Positions 56,125-64,000 of a DNA stretch of 64,000 bases are shown in pieces. Source of the stretch: Aquitalea aquatilis. Lineage in GTDB: Bacteria > Pseudomonadota > Gammaproteobacteria > Burkholderiales > Chromobacteriaceae. Under the pieces are notes generated by a model. That model did not search any database. It saw nothing but the letters and a program-made list of their open reading frames with translations, and was not told the DNA's origin. The stretch is taken from contig NZ_CP039731.1 in the NCBI RefSeq assembly GCF_005155025.1, forward strand, positions 2,728,001 through 2,792,000, read 5' to 3'. Made by a program: the position numbers and the translations under genes. How positions within the stretch are numbered: the stretch's first letter is position 1; every line of letters begins with the position of its first letter.

Positions 56125-58037
56125 TTTTGTTTTGCCTCCAGTTCTTCCCAGCGCGCCAGCTTGTCCAGCAGTAGCTCATCAATGGCCTCGATGCGTTGCT
56201 GCCAGGCAATGGCGTCCTTGGGGTGGTCGCGATAGCAATTAGGGTCCAGCAATTGCTGGTTCAGGCTAGCCTGCTCGGTTTCCAGTGCGGCGATTTCGTC
56301 CGGCAAGGCCGCCAGCTCACGACCTTCATTGTAGGAAAGCTTGCTGCGAGCGGGTTTGGCTTTGTCCTGACGAGCTGGCGCGGCGCTGGCGGCAGCGGCC
56401 GGCTTGCTGCTTTCTGCCGGTTTCATCGCAACCATGCGGGCGCGGGTGTCGATCCAGTCCTGATAGCCGCCTGGATATTCTTCCAGCTGGCCTGCGCCTT
56501 CAAAGGCAATGACCTGGGTGACGACATTATCGAGGAAGGCGCGGTCGTGGCTGACCAGGAACACGGTGCCGGAGTATTGGGCGATGACATCTTCCAGGAG
56601 TTCCAGCGTATCGATATCCAGATCGTTGGTGGGTTCGTCCAGCACCAGTACATTGGCCGGACGGGTAAACAGCCGGGCCAGCAGCAGACGGTTGCGTTCT
56701 CCACCCGACAGCGAGCGTACCGGACTGCGTGCGCGTTGCGGCGAGAACAGGAAGTCTTCCAGATAGCTCATCACATGCTTTTTGACGCCGCCGATTTCCA
56801 CGAAGTCGTTACCCTGGCTGATGATGTCAGCCACGCTGGTGTCTTCGTCCAGCTGCTCGCGGAACTGGTCGAAGTAGGCGATATCCAGCTTGCTACCCTG
56901 CTTGATGCTGCCGCTGTCGGCCTCCAGCTGGCCGAGGATCAGCTTGAGCAAGGTGGTCTTGCCGGCACCATTAGGGCCGATCAGGCCGATCTTGTCGCCA
57001 CGCAAGATGCGGGTGGTGAAATTTTTGATCAGTGTGCGCCCTTCGAAGCCCTTGCTCACACCTTCCAGTTCGGCCACCAGCTTGCCGGAGCGTTCGCCCG
57101 GGTCCAGCTGGAAATTGACCTGGCCTACGCGTTCACGCCGGGAGCTGCGCTCACGGCGGATGGCTTCCAGTCGGCGCACCCGGCCTTCATTGCGGGTGCG
57201 GCGCGCCTCAATGCCCTTGCGAATCCACACTTCTTCCTGGGCGTGGAATTTGTCGAAGATGCGGTTCTGTTCTTCTTCGATGGCAATCTCTTCGGTCTTG
57301 CGCACCTGATAGGCGGAAAAGCTGCCCGGGTAGCTGCGCAGAATGCCGCGGTCCAGCTCGATGATGCGGGTGGCCACATTGTCCAGAAAGCGCCGGTCGT
57401 GGGTAATCAGCAATACGCTGCCGGCAAAGTTCTTGATCAGGCCTTCCAGCCATTCGATGGCCGAGACGTCCAGATGGTTGGTCGGCTCGTCCAGCAGCAG
57501 CACTTCCGGCTTGGCTGCCAGCGCGCGTGCCAGCGCCACCCGTTTTTTCCAGCCGCCGGACAGCTCGTTGATCAGGGTGTCCGGGTTCAGGTTCAGGTGG
57601 GACAGCGTGGTGGCAATCAGGGCGTCGAACTGCCAGCCGTCGCGGGCTTCCAGCTCATGCTGCAGGATTTCCATACGTGCCAGCGCAGTCTCGTGATCGG
57701 CATCGGCCAGGGTCAGCTGCTGGGTAATATGATGATATTCGCTCAGTAGTGCCTGCAGATCGCCCAGCCCTTCGGCAACCGCTTCGAACACGGTTTGTTC
57801 CGGGTTGAATTCCGGTTCCTGCGCCACATAGGCCACGCGCACGTCGCCCTTGATGTTGATGCGCCCGTCGTCCAGGGTAATGGCACCGGCAATGCCCTTG
57901 AGCAGGGACGACTTGCCCGCGCCGTTGCGGCCGATAAGGCCGACCACTTCGCCAGGCTCCAGTGCGAAATCCACATTATCCAGCAGGGCGTGGTGGCCAA
58001 AAGCCAGGCAGGCCTTTTCAACAGAAATCAATGACAT
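56121..58037 (-). CDS. uup: ABC-F ATPase Uup
   Basis: Soluble tandem ATPase of the ABC-F class, implicated in ribosome function and in DNA-transposon precise excision; 638 residues. First Walker A GRNGAGKSS (about 36-44), second GPNGAGKTT (about 350), two LSGG signatures, the inter-domain linker rich in Arg and Glu, and a C-terminal coiled-coil (about 570-638) typical of Uup. Leads a three-gene operon and is divergent from the next gene by 109 bases. Confidence 0.93.
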   Translation of the reverse strand: MSLISVEKACLAFGHHALLDNVDFALEPGEVVGLIGRNGAGKSSLLKGIAGAITLDDGRINIKGDVRVAYVAQEPEFNPEQTVFEAVAEGLGDLQALLSEYHHITQQLTLADADHETALARMEILQHELEARDGWQFDALIATTLSHLNLNPDTLINELSGGWKKRVALARALAAKPEVLLLDEPTNHLDVSAIEWLEGLIKNFAGSVLLITHDRRFLDNVATRIIELDRGILRSYPGSFSAYQVRKTEEIAIEEEQNRIFDKFHAQEEVWIRKGIEARRTRNEGRVRRLEAIRRERSSRRERVGQVNFQLDPGERSGKLVAELEGVSKGFEGRTLIKNFTTRILRGDKIGLIGPNGAGKTTLLKLILGQLEADSGSIKQGSKLDIAYFDQFREQLDEDTSVADIISQGNDFVEIGGVKKHVMSYLEDFLFSPQRARSPVRSLSGGERNRLLLARLFTRPANVLVLDEPTNDLDIDTLELLEDVIAQYSGTVFLVSHDRAFLDNVVTQVIAFEGAGQLEEYPGGYQDWIDTRARMVAMKPAESSKPAAAASAAPARQDKAKPARSKLSYNEGRELAALPDEIAALETEQASLNQQLLDPNCYRDHPKDAIAWQQRIEAIDELLLDKLARWEELEAKQK

Positions 58038-58146
58038 TGAGGCATCTTGTAATCGGGTGACAATGGCCGCAATTGTAGCATGCGGCGTGCTGGCCCTTGC
58101 CGACTTGGGTTACAATGCGCGCCAACTCGGAATTGAAAGGATTGCC

Positions 58147-58503
58147 ATGTATTTTGTTGACCGCTCGGTGGCTGTGATCAAGCCCAAGCAAGCGTTTCTG
58201 GACTGGCTCAATGCCGTGCCCGGCAACGATATGGTGGATTTGACCCTGGACAGCCTGCGCAGCGACTGCACGGTGATCCTGTTGCCGGAATTCAACGAGC
58301 CGGAAGAGGCGGTTGCCCATATCGACGAGCAGTACGAGCAGCTGTTCAAGGTGGAAGTCGCTTCCTGGTATGACGATGAAGACCTGTGGCCCAAGGACAT
58401 GTCGCTGAAGGCGTTCTGGGAGTGGTTTGACGTGGAGATCCACTCCACCGTGCTGGATACTGTCGACGCCGACATCAGCAATACGCCGACCAGCGAGCTG
58501 TAA
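58147..58503 (+). CDS. Acidic conserved hypothetical protein, 118 residues
   Basis: Starts MYFVDRSVAVIKPKQAFLDW; strongly acidic (about 27 Asp/Glu against 7 Lys/Arg), with a Trp-rich segment ASWYDDEDLWPKDMSLKAFW. No signal or membrane span. Appears familiar as a betaproteobacterial protein of unknown function, but no domain name can be given. AAAGGA precedes the ATG. A YgfX-like gene follows after 11 bases, then folC. Confidence 0.75.
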   Translation: MYFVDRSVAVIKPKQAFLDWLNAVPGNDMVDLTLDSLRSDCTVILLPEFNEPEEAVAHIDEQYEQLFKVEVASWYDDEDLWPKDMSLKAFWEWFDVEIHSTVLDTVDADISNTPTSEL

Positions 58504-58514
58504 GCGCGCCGGCC

Positions 58515-58976
58515 ATGCGCGCGCGCCAGTTGCTGCCACCCTTTGCCCTGAGCCTCCGCCCGTCGCGCTACTGGCTGGGGCTGTTGTCCGGCTTGTGGCT
58601 GCTGTCTGCCCTGGCCGTGTTGATCTATGTGGATGACTTGTGGTGGCTGCTGCCCTTGCAGGGTGTGCTTGGCTCGCTGGCCTTGCGCGCCAATGGCTGG
58701 TGGCGGCGCAATCCATTGCAAGGTATCGCAGTGGATAGCCTGGGCCGGATGCACTGGCACTATGCCGAGCGCTCGCTTGTGGTATTACCCGGGGACGACT
58801 GTTTCATCTCGCCGTTTCTCATTATTGTCAATGTGATGGCCGCAGGCCGTCGTCACAGTTGCCTGTTGTTGCCGGATAGTGCTGAAGCCCAAGCATTGCG
58901 GCAGTTTCGGGTTTATCTGCTGTGGTTTCATGCAGGCGTGGAGACTGACCCGTCTGCTGTCGTAGAGCATCCATGA
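58515..58976 (+). CDS. YgfX/CptA-like inner-membrane protein
   Basis: 153 residues. Two close membrane segments (LGLLSGLWLLSALAVLIY, then WWLLPLQGVLGSLAL) followed by a soluble domain (IAVDSLGRMHWHYAE, CLLLPDSAEAQALRQFRVYL). The layout and the LLLPDS-ALRQFR ending fit YgfX, the partner of SdhE/YgfY in E. coli, but no SdhE gene adjoins. Its stop overlaps the folC start (ATGA). Confidence 0.65.
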   Translation: MRARQLLPPFALSLRPSRYWLGLLSGLWLLSALAVLIYVDDLWWLLPLQGVLGSLALRANGWWRRNPLQGIAVDSLGRMHWHYAERSLVVLPGDDCFISPFLIIVNVMAAGRRHSCLLLPDSAEAQALRQFRVYLLWFHAGVETDPSAVVEHP

Positions 58977-60241
58977 CGCAAAAAACAACTCTGAACGAAT
59001 GGCTGAACTGGCTCGAGGGCCTGCATGCCAGCACTATCGACATGGGGCTGGACCGGGTGCGCCAGGTCTGGGATGCCATGCAGCTCAAGCCGGCCTTTCC
59101 GGTCATCATGGTGGCAGGTACCAATGGCAAGGGTTCGGTCTGTGCCATGCTCTCCACCATGTACCAGCGTGCCGGTTTCAAGGTGGGTTGCTACACCTCG
59201 CCGCACATCCATCGCTACAACGAGCGCGTGGCCATCGACCTGCAGCCGGTCAGCGATGCGCGCATCATGCAGAGCTTTGCTGCCATCGATGCTGCCCGTG
59301 GTGACACCTCGCTGACCTATTTCGAATTCGGCACGCTGGGCGCCATGCACAGCTTTATCGAAGAAAAGGTCGATGTGGCCATCATGGAGGTCGGTCTGGG
59401 CGGGCGTCTGGATGCGGTCAATATCTTTGAACCGGATGTGTCGGTGGTGGTCAGTGTGGATATTGATCACGCGGCCATTCTGGGTGACAACCGCGAAGAC
59501 ATCGGCTTCGAAAAAGCGGGTATTTATCGCCCGGGCAAGCCGGCCATCTGTGCCGATCCAACGCCGCCGCAGCGCTTGCTGGCGCATGCCGCCGCCATTG
59601 GGGCTGATCTCAAGCTGCTAGGCCGCGATTACAGCTATCACCGCATGGAAAACCAGTGGTCTTTCCAGATGGGTGCGGCGCGGCGACATGCTTTGCCGAT
59701 GCCTGCCTTGCGTGGTGGCTATCAGTTGGGCAATGCCGCAGCGGCACTGGCGGTGCTGGATTGTCTGCATGAGCGCCTGCCGGTGGGCATCGGCGCGCTG
59801 AAGCAGGGTTTGGTCGAGGTGGACTGGCCGGGGCGTTTCCAGGTATTGCCGGGCCGTCCGCTGGTGGTGCTGGATGTGGGCCATAATCCGCATGCGGTCA
59901 AGGCCATGGTGGCCAGCTTGCGCCAGTTGCCGTTTGCGGAAAACCGCTATGCGGTGTTTTCCATGCTGGCCGACAAGGATCTGTCTGCTGTGGCAGAACT
60001 GGCACGTGGCGAATTCGATGGCTGGTTTGTGGCCGGACTGGATATGCCGCGCGGGCAGAGCGGGGCGGATATTGCCACACGCCTGCAGGCATTGGGTATT
60101 GGCAAGGTACAGGCTTTCGTCGATGTGGCCTCTGCCTGGCAAGCTGCCTTATCGGCAGCGGGCGAGAATGATAGAATTACCGTTTTCGGCTCTTTCCACA
60201 CCGTGGCCGAGGTGATGGAAGCCCGTCAGCAACGAATTTGA
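58973..60241 (+). CDS. folC: Dihydrofolate synthase / folylpolyglutamate synthase FolC
   Basis: Adds glutamate to dihydropteroate and then further glutamates to folates; 422 residues. Mur-ligase-like P-loop VAGTNGKGSVCAML (about 46), omega loop SPHIHRYNERV, EVGLGGRLDAVN and the C-terminal domain DVGHNPHAVKAMV. Overlaps the YgfX-like stop by four bases; a SPOR protein follows after 7 bases. Confidence 0.96.
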   Translation: MTQKTTLNEWLNWLEGLHASTIDMGLDRVRQVWDAMQLKPAFPVIMVAGTNGKGSVCAMLSTMYQRAGFKVGCYTSPHIHRYNERVAIDLQPVSDARIMQSFAAIDAARGDTSLTYFEFGTLGAMHSFIEEKVDVAIMEVGLGGRLDAVNIFEPDVSVVVSVDIDHAAILGDNREDIGFEKAGIYRPGKPAICADPTPPQRLLAHAAAIGADLKLLGRDYSYHRMENQWSFQMGAARRHALPMPALRGGYQLGNAAAALAVLDCLHERLPVGIGALKQGLVEVDWPGRFQVLPGRPLVVLDVGHNPHAVKAMVASLRQLPFAENRYAVFSMLADKDLSAVAELARGEFDGWFVAGLDMPRGQSGADIATRLQALGIGKVQAFVDVASAWQAALSAAGENDRITVFGSFHTVAEVMEARQQRI

Positions 60242-60248
60242 GGATTGC

Positions 60249-61205
60249 ATGGCTCTGTCTGCTCACGATGAACTGATTCTGTTGCGCAAGCGCGCCAGGC
60301 GTCGCCTGGTGGGGGCGGTTGTGCTGGTCACGGTTTCCACCGGTGTTCTGTGGAATGTCGTTGGCCACCTGCCCGAGCAGCAAATGCGCCCTGAGTCGGT
60401 GGAGATCGCCAGCGAGGCCTCCGGCACGCCGGCGGATGCAGCCCTGCCGCCTGCAGAGACGGTAGCGGGTGCCAGCTCCGCTCCGCTTGCCAGCAAGGTG
60501 CAAGCCTCGGCCGCGCATCTGGCGGCAGCCTCTGCCCCGGCGGCCAAGCCTGCGGGTACGCAGTTGCCGGCCGACCTGGCTTCGGTGGAGCCGGACCGGC
60601 CGGCTGCAACGGCCAGCCATGCCGCACCGGCAGTTGCAGCGGTGGCTGCCGTCGGTGCAGTCGCTGCGGTGCAGGCCAGCAAGCCCAAGCCCGTCGCGGC
60701 AGCCAGCCAGCCAGCGGTGCATGAGCCGGTGAAGAAGAAAGCAGCCAGCAAACCGGCGGAAGCCAAGCCGGTGGTGGCGCACACGGAAAGCAAACCGCCC
60801 AAGACTGACACTAAACAGGCCAGCAAGCCGGAGCAGCCCAAACACAAGCAGGCTGATCCTGCGGCCATTCTGGCTGGGCATTTCGACGAAGAGCCGGCTG
60901 CCAAGGCCAGTCCGCCCAAGAGTAGTCCGACAAAGAAAAGTGAGTCCAAGCCGGAAAAAGTGGATAATGTCGCCAGCGGCAAGTCGAGCATTCAGTTGGC
61001 AGCCCTGTCCGACCCGGCCAAGGCCGATGCACTCAAGAGCAAGCTGGCCGGCTTGGGTATAGCAGCCCACTTCAGCAAGGTCGAAACCAGCAAGGGTGAA
61101 GTGACCCGGGTGCGAGTGGGGCCGTTTGCCTCGCGTGCCGAGGCCGAAGCGGCCTTGCACAAGCTGTCGCAGGCTGGCGTGTCCGGCATCATTGTCAACA
61201 AGTAA
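60249..61205 (+). CDS. SPOR-domain cell-division protein (DedD-like)
   Basis: 318 residues. Short cytoplasmic start, one membrane span (about 18-38), a long Ala/Pro/Lys-rich periplasmic linker (about 45-245) and a C-terminal SPOR domain (about 246-318: SIQLAALSDPAKADALKSKL, RVRVGPFASRAEAEAALHKL). SPOR domains bind glycan strands stripped of peptides at the septum. Position folC-SPOR-cvpA-purF matches E. coli folC-dedD-cvpA-purF, so it is probably the DedD equivalent. GAGGA lies at the folC stop. Confidence 0.9.
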   Translation: MALSAHDELILLRKRARRRLVGAVVLVTVSTGVLWNVVGHLPEQQMRPESVEIASEASGTPADAALPPAETVAGASSAPLASKVQASAAHLAAASAPAAKPAGTQLPADLASVEPDRPAATASHAAPAVAAVAAVGAVAAVQASKPKPVAAASQPAVHEPVKKKAASKPAEAKPVVAHTESKPPKTDTKQASKPEQPKHKQADPAAILAGHFDEEPAAKASPPKSSPTKKSESKPEKVDNVASGKSSIQLAALSDPAKADALKSKLAGLGIAAHFSKVETSKGEVTRVRVGPFASRAEAEAALHKLSQAGVSGIIVNK

Positions 61206-61211
61206 GCGCCG

Positions 61212-61706
61212 ATGACAGTCTTCGACTACATTGTGATAGCCATCGTGCTGGGTTCGGTGCTGGTGGCGCTGGTGCGTGGCTTGGTGGCCGAAGTGCTGTC
61301 GCTGGGTTCCTGGTTGCTGGCCTTCTGGTGTGCCAAGGAGTTGTCGCCCTTGCTGGCAACCTTCATGCCGAATGAGCTGCCCAGCCAGGGCTTGCGCCTG
61401 GTGGCCTCGTTTGTGCTGCTGTTTTTCCTGTCGTGGCTGGCCACGGCTTTATTGCGTATCACCCTGACCAGTTTGCTGGATTCGACCGGGCTGGGTGGTC
61501 TGAACCGATTGATGGGTGCGGTGTTCGGTCTGGCTCGCGGGCTGGTGCTGGTCACGGTGCTGGTGCTGGTGGGCGGTCTGAGTGATCTGCCGCGCCAGCC
61601 TATGTGGAGGAATGCGGTATTGGCCGCTCCATTTGAATCATTGGCCTTGTCATTAAGGCCCTGGCTGCCGGCGATGCTGGCAGACAACCTGCATTACACG
61701 GGATAG
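61212..61706 (+). CDS. cvpA: CvpA-family membrane protein
   Basis: 164 residues with four membrane segments: FDYIVIAIVLGSVLVALVRG, VLSLGSWLLAFWCAKELSPL, FVLLFFLSWLATALLRITLT and LMGAVFGLARGLVLVTVLVL. Matches CvpA (colicin V production), needed for envelope homeostasis; precise role unclear. Conserved neighbour of purF. Begins 6 bases after the SPOR gene; a hairpin separates it from purF. Confidence 0.92.
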   Translation: MTVFDYIVIAIVLGSVLVALVRGLVAEVLSLGSWLLAFWCAKELSPLLATFMPNELPSQGLRLVASFVLLFFLSWLATALLRITLTSLLDSTGLGGLNRLMGAVFGLARGLVLVTVLVLVGGLSDLPRQPMWRNAVLAAPFESLALSLRPWLPAMLADNLHYTG

Positions 61707-61717
61707 TGTGATGAAAC

Positions 61718-61765
61718 AGGCGGAATATCTTGATATCTTCACTTCAAGATTTCCGCCTTTTTCTT
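61718..61765 (+). terminator. Stem-loop terminator/attenuator between cvpA and purF
   Basis: Long stem: AGGCGGA and ATCTTGA pair with TCAAGAT and TCCGCCT, with a small bulge and a loop of about 10 bases, followed by a T-rich run. It lies 53 bases before the purF start, so it may reduce readthrough into purF. Confidence 0.8.
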
Positions 61766-61818
61766 TGGCTGTATGTTTTGTTTGAAAATCCAGGTAGTTG
61801 GGAAGAGAGAGTAGAGCA

Positions 61819-63354
61819 ATGTGTGGAATCCTAGGCGTGGTAGGGCAGTCTCCCGTCAACCAGTTGTTGTATGACGGACTGCAAGTGCTGCAGCACCGTG
61901 GACAGGATGCGGCGGGTATTGTCACTTCCAGTGGCAAGACCTTTCACATGCACAAGGGCAGCGGCATGGTGCGCGATGTGTTCCGCACCCGCAATATGCG
62001 TTCGCTGATGGGCAATGCCGGTATCGCCCATGTGCGTTACCCCACGGCAGGTTCTGCTTCCAGTCTGGCGGAAGCCCAGCCTTTCTATGTCAACTCGCCG
62101 TTTGGCATCGTGCTGGCGCACAACGGCAATCTGACCAATACCGAAGAGTTGAAGGCGGACATGTTCCGTCACGACCTGCGTCATATCAACACCAACTCCG
62201 ACTCTGAAGTCCTGCTCAACGTGTTTGCCCATGAATTGGCCGAACGTGTAGTAGGTTTCGAACTGAGCGTGGATGCCATTTTTGGCGCGGTTGAGGCCGT
62301 GCATCGCCGTGTGCGTGGTGCCTATGCCGTGGTGGCCCTGATTGCAGGTTACGGCCTGGTGGCCTTCCGTGACCCCAATGGGATCCGCCCGCTGGTGATC
62401 GGCAGCACTCATGTGACGGGCAAAGCCGAATACATGTTTGCGTCGGAATCGGTGGCGCTGGATTGCTCCGGTTTCAGCATCTTGCGCGATGTTGAGCCGG
62501 GCGAAGGGGTGTTCGTCAGCTTCGATGGTGACTTCCATGCCCGCCCGTGTGCCAAGGAAGTGCGTCATGCACCCTGCTTGTTTGAGTATGTTTACTTTGC
62601 CCGGCCGGATTCGGTGATCGACGGTGCCTCGGTTTATCAGGCTCGTATCGTGATGGGTGAAAAGCTGGGTGAGAAAATCCGCCAGGTGCTGCCGCAGCTG
62701 GATATCGACGTGGTGATGCCGATTCCGGATACCAGCCGTCCGAGTGCGCTGGCGCTGGCCAATAGCCTGGGTCTGCCGTATCGCGAAGGTTTCATCAAGA
62801 ACCGCTACATCGGCCGCACCTTCATCATGCCGGGCCAGGCAGTACGCAAAAAATCGGTACGTCAGAAGCTCAATCCGGTGGCTTGCGAATTCAAGGATCG
62901 CAATGTGCTGCTGGTGGATGACTCCATCGTGCGCGGCACCACTTCCAAGGAAATCGTACAGATGGCGCGCGATGCGGGTGCCCGCAAGGTGTACTTCGCC
63001 TCAGCCGCTCCGGCGGTGCGTTTCCCCAATGTCTATGGTATCGACATGCCGACCCGTGCCGAATTGCTGGCAACCGGGCGTACCGAGCAGGAGATTGCCG
63101 AAGAAATCGGTGCCGATGCCGTGATCTATCAGGATCTGGCTGCCCTGCAGGAGGCGGTACACTCGGTCAATCCCAAGCTGCACGAGTTTGAAACTTCCTG
63201 CTTCGACGGCCAGTACATTACCGGCGACATTACCGCAGCCTATCTGGATGCGATCGAATGCGCCCGTGGCGATAGCGGCAAGAAAGAGGAAAATCCGGTC
63301 AGCACCCAGATGATCGACTTGAACCTGAATGTGGCTGAACAAAACCTGATGTAA
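61819..63354 (+). CDS. purF: Amidophosphoribosyltransferase PurF
   Basis: First committed step of purine synthesis: PRPP plus glutamine to phosphoribosylamine; 511 residues. N-terminal Ntn glutaminase with catalytic C2 ([10 protein letters not shown]), so the initiator Met must be removed; PRPP motif [17 protein letters not shown] (about 365) in the transferase domain. No cysteine-rich iron-sulfur pattern, so of the E. coli type. Start at 61819, not the longer frame. Confidence 0.97.
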   Translation: MCGILGVVGQSPVNQLLYDGLQVLQHRGQDAAGIVTSSGKTFHMHKGSGMVRDVFRTRNMRSLMGNAGIAHVRYPTAGSASSLAEAQPFYVNSPFGIVLAHNGNLTNTEELKADMFRHDLRHINTNSDSEVLLNVFAHELAERVVGFELSVDAIFGAVEAVHRRVRGAYAVVALIAGYGLVAFRDPNGIRPLVIGSTHVTGKAEYMFASESVALDCSGFSILRDVEPGEGVFVSFDGDFHARPCAKEVRHAPCLFEYVYFARPDSVIDGASVYQARIVMGEKLGEKIRQVLPQLDIDVVMPIPDTSRPSALALANSLGLPYREGFIKNRYIGRTFIMPGQAVRKKSVRQKLNPVACEFKDRNVLLVDDSIVRGTTSKEIVQMARDAGARKVYFASAAPAVRFPNVYGIDMPTRAELLATGRTEQEIAEEIGADAVIYQDLAALQEAVHSVNPKLHEFETSCFDGQYITGDITAAYLDAIECARGDSGKKEENPVSTQMIDLNLNVAEQNLM

Positions 63355-63366
63355 GTCAGGGCTTGC

Positions 63367-63392
63367 AAAAAACCGGCTGCGGCCGGTTTTTT
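63367..63392 (+). terminator. Intrinsic terminator after purF
   Basis: Eleven-base arms AAAAAACCGGC / GCCGGTTTTTT with a TGCG loop. Confidence 0.93.
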
Positions 63393-63541
63393 CTTTGTAG
63401 CTGCCGCACATAGCGCTGGTAGCTGACATCCATATGCCGCAATTTCATTTAAATAATGCCGGGCGATCAGGCAATATAGGCAGCACAAGGCGGTGGCCGG
63501 TCATGGTGACCTGCAGCCGATAACAAGACCCGAGAATCATC

Positions 63542-64000
63542 ATGTCAGTTGAAAATACCCCGGAGCAATACCACGCTGAGACGCTGGCGATCCGTGGTGG
63601 TCGTGAAAGCAGCGACTATCGCGAACATAGCCAGGCGCTGCATCTTACTTCCAGCTTTTGCTACGAATCTGCCGAACAGGCTGCTGCCATGTTCATGGGC
63701 GAGATCGAAGGCTATACCTATTCCCGCTTCACCAATCCCACGGTGAATGCATTTCAGCAGCGCCTGGCGCTGATGGAAGGTGGCGAGCGCGCCATTGCCA
63801 CAGCCACCGGCATGGCGGCCATCCAGGCCATCATGATGAGCCTGCTGAAAGCAGGCGATCATATTGTTTCCTCGCAAAGCCTGTTTGGCTCGACCACCAA
63901 TCTTTTTGCCGGTTTGCTGGCGAAGTTTGGCGTGGAAACCACCTTTGTCGATGCGACTGATTTGTCGGCTTGGGAGGCTGCAGCCAAGCCTAACAGCAAG
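63542..64000 (+). CDS. metZ: O-succinylhomoserine sulfhydrylase MetZ (partial, cut by window end)
   Basis: Only the first 153 residues are in the window; the gene continues past base 64000. PLP enzyme making homocysteine directly from O-succinylhomoserine and sulfide. Recognisable stretches are ALHLTSSFCYESAEQAAAMF, YSRFTNPTVNAFQQRLALME and TATGMAAIQAIMMSLLKAGD (cofactor-phosphate region). Other Cys/Met-metabolism enzymes (MetB, MetY) are alternatives, but purF-metZ adjacency is common in beta- and gammaproteobacteria. Ribosome site is weak (GAGAA). Confidence 0.88.
   Translation, partial: MSVENTPEQYHAETLAIRGGRESSDYREHSQALHLTSSFCYESAEQAAAMFMGEIEGYTYSRFTNPTVNAFQQRLALMEGGERAIATATGMAAIQAIMMSLLKAGDHIVSSQSLFGSTTNLFAGLLAKFGVETTFVDATDLSAWEAAAKPNSK

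Overview
The window looks like chromosomal DNA of a high-GC Gram-negative betaproteobacterium. The protein style (BktB-like thiolase, CysB, a folC-SPOR-cvpA-purF-metZ run, mnmC, selD and PagP) suggests the Neisseriales, probably the Chromobacteriaceae (Chromobacterium, Aquitalea, Vogesella relatives). That placement is an inference from gene content and not a measured match. I see no rRNA, tRNA, CRISPR array, transposase or prophage. Coding density is high and codon use looks uniform, so this is mostly core or stable accessory genome.

Layout. 1-11.5 kb is a complete urea system on the + strand: the ABC importer urtABCDE followed by urease ureDABCEFG, with a GNAT acetyltransferase gene inserted between ureF and ureG. 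11.6-17.8 kb is a mixed block: a His-rich exported protein, the lipid A palmitoyltransferase pagP, a small hypothetical, cysB with a coupled 26-codon leader ORF, a DeoR regulator, an exported HAD phosphatase and an orphan periplasmic binding protein. 18-25.8 kb holds a thiolase, an AraC regulator divergent from a DJ-1/PfpI protein, a small monooxygenase, a gluconate module (gntR, gntK, an MFS transporter, two GntR-type operators) and an exported endonuclease I.

26.6-30.2 kb is a compact three-gene operon on the - strand: a nitrilase-superfamily amidase, an ATP-grasp ligase and a C45-type Ntn acyltransferase/hydrolase. I do not recognise it as a described pathway, and it is my best candidate for an undescribed system. 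30.5-38.8 kb is the whole potassium system, kdpFABCDE, with a 29-residue membrane peptide gene in front of kdpF and a KdpE-like operator. 39.5-41.8 kb has a TauE/SafE permease, an FCD-type GntR regulator and a thioesterase. Between the last two lies a minus-strand RNA segment with mutually exclusive stem-loops and an intrinsic terminator, a possible attenuator or small RNA.

41.8-46.2 kb is devoted to wobble-uridine tRNA modification (mnmC, mnmH/selU, selD). 46.5-54.9 kb carries a chemoreceptor, a small outer-membrane barrel, clpB, small proteins and an aromatic/aspartate aminotransferase. 55-58 kb is uup-NlpC/P60-hypothetical on the - strand. 58.1-64 kb is a + strand run: an acidic protein, a YgfX-like protein, folC, a SPOR protein, cvpA, purF, and metZ cut by the window edge.

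How the genes work together. The Urt importer feeds urea to urease, which releases ammonia; UreDEFG load nickel. KdpD/KdpE induce the Kdp pump when potassium is low. SelD makes selenophosphate for MnmH, whose substrate is the 2-thiouridine made at the same tRNA position that MnmC finishes. GntR represses gluconate uptake and phosphorylation.
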